Assembly (NCBI GenBank): GCA_963932145.1
Contig: OZ010571.1
Span: forward strand, 154,127,798 to 154,191,797
Direction of reading: 5' to 3'
Source: Acanthosepion lycidas
Taxonomy: Eukaryota; Mollusca; Cephalopoda; Sepiida; Sepiidae
Length of the DNA stretch: 64,000 nucleotides
Numbering within the stretch: position 1 is the stretch's first letter; every line of letters starts with the position of its first letter. The position numbers were made by a program, and so were the translations under genes. The notes beneath the pieces were generated by a model that ran no database searches, was not told the origin of the DNA, and worked only from the letters and a program-made list of their open reading frames with translations. This document shows positions 1 through 12,849 of the stretch, piece by piece.

Positions 1-77
1 ATAATGACGTAATAATGTCATTTTTTGACGTTATACGTCAAAAAACGACATTGTTACGTCATTATTTTTGCACCAAC
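1..77. mobile_element. Mariner-type palindromic MITE, cut by the window edge
   Basis: The right end reads cgtcattatttttgcaccaac, the same terminal inverted repeat seen in complete copies at 42050-42144 and 34313-34384. The interior is near-palindromic around 35-45, and the left terminus lies outside the window. There is no coding capacity. The ends resemble mariner termini of the ggttggtgcaaaa type, so mobilisation by a mariner transposase is inferred. Confidence 0.75.
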
Positions 78-291
78 GTAATATTTTATTTTTATAATTA
101 TATCTACACATATGCAAGCCACCATAAAAGTATTGCAAGTTTTCAAACATCTTAGACATCTGAGAGTTAAGATTTTAAAATTCAGATCTGTCAGCTTCCT
201 TAGCCAATAATTCTGTCACTTTTGCTGATTGTTGAACAATTTGGGTTGATGTGATGTGATCTTTTTACATTTAAATTGACAGGAGAGTCAG

Positions 292-364
<73 letters not shown>

Positions 365-1235
365 GCAAATCTTTTTAAGTAAATCCATTTTAAGATTTAT
401 TAGATTTATTAATTAACAAATGAGTTTACTATGCCAAAATAATCTTTTGATAGTTTGTTGTTTGTTTGAGGTGAGATATCTGAGAAACTTAAGCCATCAA
501 CTGGAGTTTAAAATTTCAAAAATGAAAGTAGGAGAAATGTTTAAATGATTTTTTTTTTTTAACATTTCATCCTAAAGACAAAATTAGAACTACTAATTTT
601 CATACTAAAGTTCTCATAATTGGCAATGGTCAAAATAACCGTTTATATACAAGAAAACATTCAAAATTCATTAACTGAACAGTTGATGTTACTGTCGATT
701 GAGATTTATAAAAGTTTTTTTCTTAAAATGGTTCTGTAGGAAAATAGGCTTCTCAAGTCCACTAACTGTTATAGCTCTTTCTAATATTGATGTGAATTTC
801 CTTCCAAACCCTTCATTTTTGGTAATGTGTAAAGTCAACATTTAGATTGTAAAATTATTTTCCTTTCTAGTTACATGTGCCATCTATTTATCTGTTGCTA
901 TTACTGTTGGAAATGCTCAAATTATGTGGTTTTTATTTGCTTAAGCTTTTTTGGATTTTGTCAATAGAGTAGATGCATTTTAAAATACCTTGAACAAAAA
1001 TATTGATTCTTTTTAAATTTTTTGGCACTTTTTTTTAATATTCTAATAAAAAAAAAATTACTGAACCAATCTTCATAATCAAAGATATAAAAGCAATAAG
1101 AAAAGCTCTCCTCAATTAAGCTGGACATCTACACTGTTGGCACATTACGAGTTGAACTTATTGGCTTGTTTTTTAATACTTAGATATAAATACACATTAT
1201 GTAAATCTTATATAATGTTTATTATACAATATATA
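78..1235. other. Non-coding A/T-rich DNA
   Basis: Apart from the CT/AT microsatellite at 292-361, I see no gene, repeat family or regulatory motif here. Confidence 0.6.
292..361. repeat. Compound (CT)n(AT)n microsatellite
   Basis: About ten CT units run directly into about 25 AT units. It is a simple repeat seen directly in the sequence. Confidence 0.95.
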
Positions 1236-1619
1236 CACTACAGTTCAAAAGTTTGAAGCTACCCCCAGAATTAGCATGAATTATGGATGAACTTGACAGA
1301 AGAGTGAAAAAAAAATGAAAAACAGTTCTTAGAGTTGTTGAAAATAGAATCGAATCAATTATCAAACTTTGAGAAACTTTTGCAATGAATGCCAAAACTG
1401 CAGTAATCAAGGCTAAAGGATGATATTTTGACAAGAGTGAAATTTAATCATAAAATGCTTTTTTCTTTTACTAGTAATAAAATTTCTAATAAAAATCATG
1501 TCTCATTTTTTTTTTAACTGTGTATAATTATTTTCTCTTATTTAAATTACAAAACAACTACTTTTGGGGCCAATTTAAAAAATCACCAAGGGTTTGCCTC
1601 AAACTTTTGAACTGTAGTC
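1236..1619 (+). mobile_element. Non-autonomous Tc1-like element, 384 bp
   Basis: The ends are inverted repeats: cactacagttcaaaagtttg on the left and caaacttttgaactgtagtc on the right, each next to a TA that fits the Tc1/mariner target duplication. Around 1330-1448 the plus strand still reads like a transposase C-terminus (AVIKAKG, stop, YFDKSEI), with further stops upstream. The element is therefore a deleted Tc1-like copy that could only move with help from elsewhere. Confidence 0.8.
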
Positions 1620-4600
1620 TAGATGTATGTTTATATACAATACTAAATAATTGTATAATAAATATTTTTGAAAATAAATAAATTCTCTTGAATATAAAGT
1701 TAAAGTGAAATCTTTTTTTATTTTTGGTTTCTGAATTTTACAAATTATAGTAATTTCCCATATTAAAACTGATTAATGAATTTTCATTAATGCCATATCC
1801 CTTCAGGATGTAGGTGATCATAGTGCTCCACAACTTTTTTTTTTCTATCTGTAAACTGTACATTGCCTTGATAGGGATTGGCGAAGGTAATGGAGTGGCT
1901 TCCAGGATTTTGAATTCAGAGATGTCCTTTTTCTCGACTAGTTGCCCTTCCAAAGTTAAAGAGTCTATTCTATTCTTTTACACATAATCTTCAAGAAAAG
2001 ATGGATTCATGCTTTTCCCAAGAGCATTAGTACAAAATTCTAGTAAAAAATAGTACAATTCTATCAAGTATGTAGTTTACATAAATTTATAACATATTTA
2101 CATTGTATTCTCTATTTTATCAATTGCTAACAAATTGAATAAAGAAATGTCAGATTCAGTTGATGACAAACAGAAGATGAATTTATTAACTCATTTAGAA
2201 ATAACTAGGAAGACCAGCCTTTCTTTTTAGTTTTACTAAAAGCTAATTACCTCCTCCTACATTTCAATATCAATTTTTTTCCCTAGCCATGAAAAAAAAA
2301 AGTCACCTGAAGATGTAAATCAACTATTTCCATAGTTTTCAATTGTAAAAGGTAAACATTAAAATACAGTAAAATTCAAATTTTATGTACTCTAACTTCA
2401 GATATAAAACACAATAGGTTAACAATCAAATTATAATAAGGACAGAATGTTAAGCATGACACTGAATTCCATGGTGATAAAAGGGGAAGTTGTACTAAAA
2501 CGTAACTTCCTTTTTTTCGCTATAAAATTTAAGAAACCTCAAAAATTGCATTATAACAGGGTAAAGTTTAAATTTTGTTTTTCAGTGATGCCATGATTGC
2601 AACATGGGATTCTCTTATCTGCAATTATATTTTGGATTAATTTCTTTTCTTTTTTTTTATATATAAAAAAACAATTTGCTTTCATAGTTTAAGAGTGTTA
2701 CAGAATGATAAATAAAAATATTTCCATTGATACTTTAATTATGATTTAAGTATTCACTTTGTCCTCCTCACTTATAGCCGTGTGCCAGACTAACAGTTTT
2801 AATTGTCTGCAAAACTAAGTGGATAACCACTCAGGGTTTGTTATCAAATAAATCTAATTTCAAAAATAACAAAATCCATAAAAATAGTAAATGGTATTTC
2901 ATCTTTGCTATAACAATTTTATTTCTCAAGGGTAATAACTCCGGGTATCTTAAATGAAAATTATAAAGTAGTTTCCCCTATATGTTTGCAAATATTTTTG
3001 TTTTTCATATAACAGCAAAAATGTCACATTTGGTCAAGATTTTTATTAGGGAAGCTTAACTTGGAAAATAAAGCCATCTCTAGCAAAATTAGAAATTTAT
3101 TTAATAATAATAATAGTTTGGAGTTTCTATTCACATTTTATTTAATTTCTCAAGGAAGATAAATTCATGTATATAGAGCAGTTTCCGTTATATCTTGATT
3201 TCCTTGATTTTAATTTATTTTCTAATAAATAAATAATATAAATTCTATAAATATGTGTTTCAGTAATGGCAGCCTTTAGGCAAGTTTCGATAAATTCTAA
3301 AAATACAAGTCCTAAAAATTCAAGTAGCAAGAATTGTGGCCAATCGGCACTGGGAATTATTCTAACTTGAGAGGTAAAATATTTTTTAAATTTTGAACAC
3401 AATATTGGATTCTGTTGAAAACTTTTTGAAGATGACAAACTACTGCGAAATTATTTAGAAGACAGTTTAAAACTAACATGATAGAAAAAGGAAATTAAGG
3501 AATGAATTCTAGTGTTAGTGAGTAAGTTAGTTATGGTTAAATGCTAAATAAGTAACAGATCTTTCCAACAAACAGAATTGACAAAGTTTGAAATAACAAG
3601 AAAAAAAAGAACAGGGCAAAAAATAATATAAAGCAAGCAAACAACATATGCAAGGTAAACTAACAGTAATAAGGCAAAGCAACAAAATTAAGACTAAGCA
3701 ACTACAATAGGGCAAAAAGTTCACAAACTAAGAATTGGTATTGACATACAAGAGCAAGTTCGGACAAGCAAACGTAGTGTTCTGACTTCAAGACAAGATA
3801 GACCGGGACTGAGTCAGATGAAACCGAGAATCAGCCTATTTTATTAGCTAGGAAAAAATTTCAGGATGCATTTGTGTACTTCAGACTATAAATCGGAGAT
3901 GGACAAATGTTTTGCAGTCATTCTCCGCTAAATTGAAATCAACAGGTACAGATATGTATCACAAATGTAACTAGTTTACATAGTGTAATGTCAAGCTAAT
4001 TTCCAAATTATTTTGTTTATATAATAATAAATGCATTCCATTCATGGCTACCAATGTACATTAGACAAAATGTAGTGATCAAATAAAATGAAATTATGTC
4101 TGAATAATTCATAGAACAAAATTTCACAATGTTCCTTTAAACTTCTTAAAACATCTTCCATGTGAAATCTTTTGTCAGTTTTTATTTTTAAAAAAATAAA
4201 TAAATAAACAAAAGGCCTTTGTTATAGAAATAATTGCAATTGAAAAGTTCTCAACCAGTGTCTTTTTGTTTTGTTTTTTTTTGTTTTAATCTGGCTAAAT
4301 TTAAAGTTGATTTATATCCATGGAAATTTTTTTAAAGAAACTTGAATTTAGCCATACAAATTTCATAGTCAGCCTATAAACTTTCCAGACCCAATCCCTT
4401 GTACTCTTGGAAATTCAACTTACAAGTCAAATTTCATTAATATTCATATAACTTTTGAATTACTTTACTACTACAAATGTAGTACATGTAGTAAATGTAG
4501 TACATGTCAGTTTGTTTACATATATGGGTCTACATATTTTTTTTATTGCAATTTCATCCTTTTTATAATAGTAATGCATTTGTTTTCTATAGAATATGTT

Positions 4601-5467
4601 AATGGTATTGTTATTAATCTTATCTTTAATAGTCAGGTTTATATAAAAATTATTATTGTATAAGTGAAGTCTAATTTGATAGTTTGCAATAGAATTAGGG
4701 AAGCCGTTATTAATAAGTGTTCATTTTATCAAAAAGAACATTAAAGTCCCATTACTATCAAGCCAATTATATTTGCACTTATTTTTTTCAAAATGACCAC
4801 TAAAATTATATTTGCTGAATTACAAATGTTCTAATCAATGCTCACCTAACATTTATGTATTTAGTTCTTTTCACTTAGATGATTCTCTTTGATTTCTTAA
4901 ATAATGAAAAACATCATACATCAAATTTTGTATCAGTTTTTTGTAGAACCAATAACACATGAAAAATGTTGTTGCTTCTCTTTAAAAAATACGTGGCAAG
5001 GAATTGAAAATTTCAGGTAAGTATTTAAAAAGAAATTGAACTTGCTTATTTATATTTTATGAAAGAAAAAAAACACTAAATCAGTTTTTACTAGCATTTC
5101 TTTTATCTTAATCCTAATTGCTTTCCACCAAATCTATTTAGGCTGTTAGTTTATGACTGAATCAGAAAGAAAGGAAACACTGTAAACAGTTTCTTCATTA
5201 TTCTGGACTTTCACTAAGAATAACTGAATTTTTTTTTTAATTATTGATTTTATCATAAGAAATATATTGTTAACATCAGATTTACACATTTTAATTTAAG
5301 AAAAACATTTTTATAATTTTTTTTTATGAAATGATCTTATAAAGTATAAATAGAGAATTATTTTTTTATAGTTTTGTGAGAAAATGAAATAAAATCAATA
5401 AAATAATAATAATAATGAATAATAAAAAAAAAGAAACTGTCTATATTTCTGAGATGAGGTATTATGT
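1620..5467. other. Non-coding A/T-rich DNA, no gene recognised
   Basis: This is a long A/T-rich stretch with many homopolymers and stops in all frames. The only local structure is a short self-complementary tandem at 4471-4508 built from tgtagtacatgtagtaaatg units. Open frames here are below 100 codons and have no recognisable domain. Confidence 0.55.
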
Positions 5468-6041
5468 ACACTATTTACATTATTCGGACTATTGTCCTCA
5501 TCTTTGTCGCCATATTTATTACAATGTTTCAGCCGTTGTATACTTCGGCCTTCTTCAGGTGGTTGAAATGTCAAACTGAAGCCTTTATTTCACTCACTGG
5601 GGTAGACTATTCTAGTTCCACGTGCCATGTTTTTAATGGATGTCAGTTATCTCCTGTTAATTTCCCTCTGAAAGTTCTCCACTGCCTTAACTGGGTATTG
5701 AACTCACACTCTTTGGGTCCTGTCACTGAATCTAACTAACGCCTTTATCCATGGTGCCATGTGTCCTTGTGGATAAAGGCATTGGTTAGATCCAATGGTG
5801 GGAGCCAAAGAGTGTGGGTTAAGGAGAACTTGGAAAGGGGAATTAACCGGAGATAACTGATAACTGACATCCATTAAACATGGCACGTGGAACTAGAACA
5901 GTCTATCCCAGTGAGCGAAATAAAGGGTTCAGGTCGACATTCCAACCACCTGAAGAAGGCCGGAGTGTACAATGGCCGAAACGTTGAAATAAATATGGCG
6001 ACAAAAATGAGGATAATAGTCCAAATAATGTAAATAGTGTA
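5468..6041. repeat. Large foldback: near-perfect inverted repeat with 20-bp loop
   Basis: Bases 5468-5750 are the imperfect reverse complement of 5771-6041, with gcctttatcc (5741-5750) facing ggataaaggc (5771-5780) at the loop. Both arms can be read as the same hydrophobic peptide, but only because they are copies of one repeat; the peptide has no known domain. Each arm contains a CTGAAGAAGGCC...GAAAC hairpin (5527-5558 in reverse, 5950-5984 forward). It could be two head-to-head repeat copies or a foldback transposon; I could not place it in a family. Confidence 0.85.
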
Positions 6042-6234
6042 AAGAAAAAGAAATACATTTTCCCATGATGCTAAGAGCAAAAGAACCAGAAATAGGATTA
6101 CCCCACTTGGCTTTATCAAATGCTGTTAGGCAGCACAAGTTAAGTCCATAAAAAGGCAAACATTTCCTACCTCTTTGTCCTTTTGCTCCAAGATGTAGTA
6201 CCATGTAGTACTTACGTTCCCACTGAGGAACATT

Positions 6235-7485
6235 AGTTTCCTTGGTCAATTGATGATTGAACTCTCTTCCCACTTTCCAATGCATGGTGCTCACATGTCT
6301 TCCAAAAAACTCCACCTATGAAGTAAGTCAAGATTACTCTTTGGTTGTTCCAACTCAGTGCAAAGCTGACTTGAGTGTGACCAATGTACTTCTTGACCAA
6401 TAAAAAAGATAAAAGACATCCCATAACCATAAACCTTCCAACAATAAAGTAAGTATAAACCTTCTTTTGGTTGTTCCAAAGCTGACTTGACCATGACCAT
6501 TAATATAATGCTTATAATTACTTACCCTAACTCCTGGACCAGAGGAAAAATTGGACATATCCAAGAGACATTAAAAACAGTGTTTCACTTGAGTTTATAT
6601 AAAAGAAAAAGATAATGGTTGTATTATTCCTCTTCATTTATCATATGAACATACACGCACCTAATATACATTCAAACATGCAATCTTTGTAAATTCCATA
6701 GTTTCTTTGCGTTTGTTGTCATTGATGATGCTATGTCAAATACCCTATGTTCTTATAAATTTTAATAAACTTTTATAATAAATATATCTTTGTGTAGGTT
6801 TAATTATTATTATTAGGGAACTTCTTCTGGACAGATTTAATCTGTTAGCAATAAATGATGGGAATTTCTGTTATTGAAATTCTTTGGCTCACATGGAAAT
6901 GAAATTTCTGCCACAAATGTTGAATTAAATGTAAAAAAAAAAACAGTTTGTAAATATTACATCATTTGTATTAATTTGAGGATGGCTGTCTTTTCTTAAT
7001 TATGAGATAATCTGTTAATGTTTTGATTTCAACTATTTATGGATTTTAAAAGGTTGCATGTGTGATGTATTGTAGGTGTGTGTGTTCTCATGTAAACAAA
7101 GAAGCATACAAAAATAGGTTTTTACTACAAACTGTTTATTCGCTTTTTTTAGTGGTGTAGGGAAACAAAGTTTTCAATATCTCTTAGGTATGTCCGTTTT
7201 CTTTTACAGGTTCAGAAGTTTGGGTAAAATAAGCATCATTATAATAGTCAAGCTCAAGTCAGCCATGCACAGAGTTGGAACAACCAAAGAAAAGTTTGTA
7301 CTTCGTCATTGGTGGGTTAACATGTTTATAATGGTCAAGCTCAAATCAGTCTTGTGCCGAGTTGAAACAACCAAAGTAAAACTTCATAGGTGGAGGTTTT
7401 TGAAGCCACATGCAAATGCTGTGTGTTGGTAAATGGAAAGAGAGTTCAGTCGACAGTGAACCGGAGAAACAAATGTGTCAGAAGG
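6235..7485. repeat. Second inverted repeat pair with duplicated units in each arm
   Basis: Arms lie at about 6235-6533 and 7219-7485 in opposite orientation. Each arm contains two diverged units of roughly 75-100 bases built around gttggaacaaccaaag and a nearby caagtcagc. The outer part shares cttcataggtggag and gggaagagagttca-like blocks. The 700-base spacer is A/T-rich and non-coding. The family is not recognised and no coding function is claimed. Confidence 0.75.
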
Positions 7486-7739
7486 AATGTCCTTTTTCCA
7501 TGGTCTGCTAAATCTGGGAGAAAGAGAAAGGAACTTAAATAGCGCCACCTAATAGGTGTTTGATGAAGCCAAGGGTGGTGGTGGGGGGGGGTCAACTGTT
7601 GTTTTTTTACCTTTATCATTATGGGAAAATATATTTCTTTTTTATTATTATTTTATTCATTGATTTTATTTCATTTTCCCTACATATTGCTTATTTTCTA
7701 TTATTCTGATTTTTTTAAGTTGCTTTTCTTTTTTTTGAA

Positions 7740-7860
7740 TATCCAACAAGAAGTGCATGACAGCATTGGTTCAATAGTTAGCTATATAATCTAGCAGGCT
7801 TCAAATTCTTTGTAAAAAGTTCAATCCCTACTGGCTGCTTTACACTTGTCATCTCATATT
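7740..7860 (+). repeat. tRNA-like SINE fragment (tentative)
   Basis: The segment contains a B-box-like gttcaatccc near 7830 and an upstream tggttcaatagttagc stretch about 60 bases away, as in decayed tRNA-derived SINE heads. No cloverleaf can be closed with confidence, so this is not called a tRNA gene. Confidence 0.35.
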
Positions 7861-7869
7861 GTTCTAAGA

Positions 7870-8180
7870 TTGATTGATTCATTCATTTTCTATGGCTTAT
7901 CAACACTTTGCAGGTTATTTAAAATCAGAAAATACTTTTTTTATATTGTAGGAATTTTTTTTTGAGATAATAATGCTTTAGTGACAAAAGTTTTACTAAT
8001 TAACCCATAGCTGGGAGGGAGAAGAGGTGTATTCACACCTTTCCCAAGTGTATTTATGCATAAGTGGATATAACAAGACCAACGGGAATTGAAACCTAGC
8101 TCTCCAATTAACAATTCTGAGCCATTATCCATTACACCACCTGCACATCCAAGCTTACAGCACCTGATCATTCTAAACAA
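7870..8180 (-). repeat. Minus-strand copy of the 5S-type SINE body
   Basis: Read on the minus strand it carries the landmarks of the copy at 9192-9505: the aagcttggatgtg start, a ggtggtgtaatggataatgg block, agctatgggttaattag, then ctgattttaaataacctgc and a final attgat-rich tail. The 5S-like head is missing apart from the caggtgctgtaagctt remnant at its start, so the copy is 5'-truncated. Confidence 0.7.
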
Positions 8181-8539
8181 AACTTAGTAAATACCTCAAA
8201 ATCCAAAAAAAGAAAGGAAGGATAAAACAATTGTCCACTGCTTTCTTCAGGATCCAGATAGCATTGATTTGCCAACAATATACTACTCAAATTTAGCAGC
8301 TCATATGCAGAATAAATTTACTGCTGCGACCATTGATTAAAGAAACACCAAGACAGTATTTTCTTTTTATTTCACTCTATAATGTAAGAAATTCTTTTTT
8401 GCATTACACCAATGTAATAAATTACTTCATTTTCAGTCACTGATGATCTTTAGCGGCCATGACTATGATAATAACACCTATAACTCAGACACGCCCACAT
8501 GTTGTGTCCCCTACTAAGGTAATATAGCCTGTCAGTCCA

Positions 8540-8790
8540 TCCCTCTTCAGGCTGACTTTAAACACAGAGTTGTCCTCCTTTTATACTGGTTGCCAAACAA
8601 CACAAGAGAGCATAATCTATCCTGCTTATTTAACCCATAATAGTTAATGGGGGTGGGGAGGAATGGATCCATAACTTTCCCAAGGATATTTGTGTGAAAG
8701 TGGGTGCAATGACCTTGGCTGGAATTTGAGCAGAACTCGCTGAACCTACTTTCCACTCTGCTATGCACAAATCTAAAGTACATCTTAGTA
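8540..8790 (-). repeat. tRNA-type SINE relative, minus strand
   Basis: Minus-strand reading shows a tRNA-like head (tagcagagtggaaagtagg, then gctcaaattccagcc as a B-box-like block), then ccttgggaaagttatggatc and tatgggttaaataag. The latter two resemble the bodies of the SINEs at 7870-8180 and 9192-9505. It is probably the same superfamily with a different head. Confidence 0.5.
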
Positions 8791-9191
8791 GCATTACTAT
8801 CAAAATACTAGTTTTTGTTTATTTCAAGTATTGGTTTGAGAAAGAATGAAATTTTGAACTATGTATGGTAGCTTCCACTTTTGTCAAACAAGGAAATCCT
8901 TTCCTCTAACCATCTTTAACTAAACAAAATGACAGCATGACCTGAATGAATTGTTTTTTTTTTACTGTCTACTCTTTTTGTTTCCAATAAACACTGTGGC
9001 TGATTGCTTTTAATATACATTTTCATGGTTAAAATACGTATACAGAAATCATGTGACCTGATTACATGCTCTAGCCTTATTCAACCATGTGTACAACCGT
9101 GACCTCCTGTGGTCAAGTCACACTGATTAATATATTAAAAAAACAAAATGAAATAATGTATTAAAGTGATTTTTAGTAGTAGATTGAGTTA

Positions 9192-9505
9192 TATGGCACA
9201 ATCCATACGATCACTGAAGTTAAGCAACGTTGAGCCTAGTCAATACCAAGAATTATGAAATACCAGGTGTTGTAAGCTTGGATGTGTGGGTGGTATAATG
9301 GATAATGACTCAGAATTGTTAAGCGGAGAGCCAATTATATGCAACTACTCTTCAGAAAGATATGACTTCACCTCTTCTCCCCCAGCTATGGGTTAATTAG
9401 TAAGACTTGTATTGCTAAACCATTATTATCTAAAAAAAAAAAATTCTTATTTAATATTTTCTGGCTTTAAATAACCTGCAAAAGGTTGATAAACTGTAAA
9501 AAACA
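9192..9505 (+). repeat. SINE with 5S rRNA-derived head
   Basis: Bases 9192-9290 resemble the 3' two thirds of 5S rRNA: gatcactgaagttaagcaac, gagcctagtcaatacc and ataccaggtgttgtaagctt. A body follows with tggtataatggataatgac and agctatgggttaattag, then an A-rich run and the ctggctttaaataacctgca tail. The 5S internal promoter region is recognisable but mutated, so this is a retroposon and not a 5S gene. A longer-headed copy lies at 36548-36950. Confidence 0.8.
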
Positions 9506-10429
9506 AACAGTATATGGCACAGTACTATATTTTTTATAGTTTTTTGATAAAAGAAAGACAATTAAGAGTAAAACATTATGCAAAAAATATAATCAGTGGG
9601 CATGTTTTGAAATTGTCATGGTTAGTAAGTCTAGCTTAGTCTGGTAGAAGGATACAGTAATGAGGACCCCAGCAAGTAATGAATTCAGTATATTAGTAAA
9701 CTGGTCTGCAAGATGAACTTACTAAACTTAATGCTAAAGCCATGTTTTTCATAAGGATAAGTAAATTTTCTATAATTTATTATAGATTTATGATTGCATA
9801 TCATTAAAAAAATAGCTTTTTATTTGATGAACTATTTCAACATCTAAGAAAGTTTTGTTCAAGAAGACTTAAAATGGAAATCTTTTTATGATAGAGCCTT
9901 AGCCTTGAAAAAGTAAATAGATGGCTTAAATACACTGCAATGCATTTTTTGACAATGTAAAAATATTTTCTTATGTCTACTGAAGAAAATTATTAATCTA
10001 ACTTAAATTTATGTTGTGCATTATGAAACTGAAATTCCACTTGCAGATTTAGAAGTAGAGTTAGTAAGAGCAATAAGTTAGATAATGCAAAAGGCCACAT
10101 CACATCAAAATTTATAACTTCATCTAAAAAAATTAAAATTTCACTTTAAAAATCTGATACTTCATTAGAAAACTAGAAAATATTAAAAATTAACTCAGTA
10201 AGAAGCACTTGTCATATAAGTTACAATAATTTTAACATTGAAAAATCATACTTTTTGTTTTTTTTATAGAAACTGCTTAGAATTAGAATTATAGAAGCTG
10301 AATGACTTTTGCACAGGTCAAAAAACACCAAATCATTTACAATTCCCTTAGAAAAGGAAAAATAATTTTTGGACAAATTTAATGAAATACAAAATATACG
10401 TTATCATTAGTCCTATGATTGGGTGTGAT
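9506..10429. other. Non-coding A/T-rich DNA
   Basis: I see no gene, repeat boundary or conserved motif in this stretch. Confidence 0.5.
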
Positions 10430-10590
10430 TACAGGGTCAGTGCACAGTTGAACATCTAACCAGCTCCCTCCATATATCTCTGTTGCATTGCCAATGTCTG
10501 AATTTCTCTCCCATACAATCAGTGATGATGTCAGCCCATTTTTTTACTGTTTGCCTCATCTTCTTTTGCCTAAGGTGGTTGTACCTTTTA
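10430..10590 (-). mobile_element. Truncated LINE reverse-transcriptase C-terminus
   Basis: The minus strand reads RQKKMRQTVKKWADIITD followed by GEKFRHWQCNRDIWREL. This matches the layout of the C-terminal segment of LINE endonuclease-reverse transcriptase proteins (basic stretch, W-x-D-I, D-R-x-x-W-R). It covers only about 45 residues and is a dead 5'-truncated insertion. The LINE family is not determined. Confidence 0.5.
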
Positions 10591-11251
10591 ATGGAAACAT
10601 TATTGGCTCTTTGTAAGTTTGTATATTTTACAAATGAGATATGAAGCTAAAGTTGGCTTTTTCTATGAACATCTCAAACAATCTTTGGAAAAGAAGCAAC
10701 TGTAATATTTTATGCCTAATATATCTAAAACAAGAGAGAAGTTGAACTTGATGTATTAAAAGTAATCCAGAAATGCAGTCTTTTGTCAAAAAAGTACACA
10801 AATATATGAACAGAGGGTTTAGTTCTTTTTTTTTTGTTAGCAAATGATAAATAGAATTAAAACTTTGAAGGTGTCTATTTCTTGAATTATGATCCACAAT
10901 ATGACATTGTGGAGATACTAGTATTCCTTCATAATGCATATATTTATTTTGACATCAATTTGTCTGAATTGATAAAAGTGGCAAAATGTTTTGTGTGTTC
11001 ACATATACAAAGGGATGCTGAAAAGTTGGCAACCTGAACTAATTTCCAAAATCTAACCAAAGAGCAAATTTTTTTTAATCCATTTTTTGGTTCGATTGAG
11101 AAATTTTCAGTACCCACCTCAAAAAATAGACAAAGAATATAGGTGGTGGACTGGCAGTCTTTAACCTATAATCAGATATGCCAATTTGGTTCATTTTAAT
11201 CTTGAGAAAAACATTATTTTTTTTTTAAAGATCTGTAAAAAGGCAAAGGAA

Positions 11252-11282
<31 letters not shown>

Positions 11283-12809
11283 GACAAATTTTACAAAAGA
11301 AACAACAACAAAGATCGATTTTGGAAAATATGTAATTACAAGATTTTATTTGTTTCAGTTTCTGGTCTTATTTTCCAGTTGTTTGCTGAAAAAGGCAGCA
11401 GACGCTAAAAAGGATGAGTTGGCGTAATGGAGACAAGATGGACAAATAACATCAGAATCATCGATAACAGCTAAATGCATGATGCTGGCAGCAGGAAATG
11501 CATATGAAATACTTCCTTTCAAAAGGAAAAAAAAAAAAAAGGGAGAGAGAGAAAGAAAAAAAAATGCCCTAAAAAGCTTTTCTGTTGGAGGGACAAACAA
11601 CAGACATCTCCCCAGGACTGTACAGTGAAAGTAGGGGGGTGGAAAAAAAAATGGGAAAAAAAAAAAAAAAAAAAATGGCTGTGTTGGCCAATGTTGTGGT
11701 GATATTGCCTGGAAGAGGTGGAAATGCTAAAAATTCAAAATAGCAGTGATGAGTGGCATGTTAGATGTTTAAAAATCTTATCTTTAAAGATTTGTCTTGA
11801 ATAAGGAAGGAGGAGGAGGAGGGTGAAAAAAATAGAGATGATTTAAAAATGAAGAAAACTAAAGTGACATGATTTGTAGAGAAATATGAACAATGGTCTG
11901 TGCATTTTGTTTGTAAGTATGCCTGTGTTTATTGGTTGGGGATGATTATTTATTCTTTTAAAAGGTGGGAAGGAGAAAATGTACTGTATGAAAAGTAATG
12001 TGAATAGGAGTAGATCAATTATGAAAGGAGAGAGAGAGAGAGACACATTGTTTTTAAACAGATAATAGAAAGAACTTAAGTAAACAGAAAAAGAAGCAGG
12101 AAAATAACAACCAAGGAAAGAACAAAAAAAGTGAATGCAGAAAAAGAACAAAAATTTAAATTGTCTTAAGAACAGAGATATTGAAATAGAGAAGATGAAA
12201 CAAACAAGAAAAAAAATGATCCACACACATGCAAGTAAATGCTCGAGGAGAGAAGTTCTCATCACGTTTCACTATCACGAAAAATTGGAAAGGAAAAAAA
12301 AAAAAGGAAAAACATTTTGGATAGGTAAGAGGAGATAAAAAGAAAATGATATATCTTTAAAATTAAATAAAGCCCATAAAAAGTTAGATGTGTTTCTTTT
12401 GTCATTGACAAGTGTGTCCCAGTTTTGTTTTCCTTAATTTTTTTTTATTGTTTTTATTTATTTCTGTAGAAAAATTTGTCCATGATTTTTATTCTTTATT
12501 TATTGATAAGTTTAAAATAATGTAATTTTCTAACACAACTATAAACCACAGCATAACAGAAGACAAAGGTATGAACTTATATGTATACTTTTGGAAGGGA
12601 TGGGGAGGGGCAAGGCAGATGGGGGAGGAAAAAAATCATTTAAAAAAAAAAAAAGAGAAAAAGATTAAAAAAATAAGGAAAAACCCTCAAAAAACAAAAA
12701 TCTGAAACAACAACAAAAAAAAGAAAAAGAAAATCGCCAATGTCAAGTGATAGAATACAAGTAATATTGTTAATTCTTATATACACTACAGTTGAGTAGT
12801 GATTACTCA
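10591..12809. other. Non-coding purine- and A-rich DNA
   Basis: Long A runs (about 11258-11282, 11654-11673) and GA-rich tracts (11530-11570, 11800-11830, 12028-12045) alternate with A/T-rich sequence. Open frames arise from these biased tracts and carry no domain. An agggatgctgaaaagttggc motif at about 11012 recurs in diverged form near 41378 (agggatactgaaaagttcat), so a small repeat may be present. Confidence 0.5.
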
Positions 12810-12845
12810 TAATAATAAGAATAATAATAATAATAATAATAATAA
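12810..12845. repeat. (AAT)n microsatellite
   Basis: An interrupted trinucleotide run of about twelve AAT units. Confidence 0.9.
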
Positions 12846-12849
12846 AGTG

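Noticed and set aside
5464..5739. 91-codon open frame with hydrophobic stretch
   Set aside because: It is one arm of a foldback repeat; the mirrored arm gives the same peptide on the other strand, and no domain is present.
5950..5984. Bona fide hammerhead ribozyme
   Set aside because: CTGAAGA and GAAA are present, but an extra A shifts stem II and no convincing stem III was found; kept only as a structural finding.
7760..7850. tRNA gene
   Set aside because: Only a B-box-like block is present; the cloverleaf does not close.
11843..12265. 140-codon minus-strand Phe/Ser/Leu-rich frame
   Set aside because: It is the complement of purine-rich low-complexity DNA; composition alone explains it.
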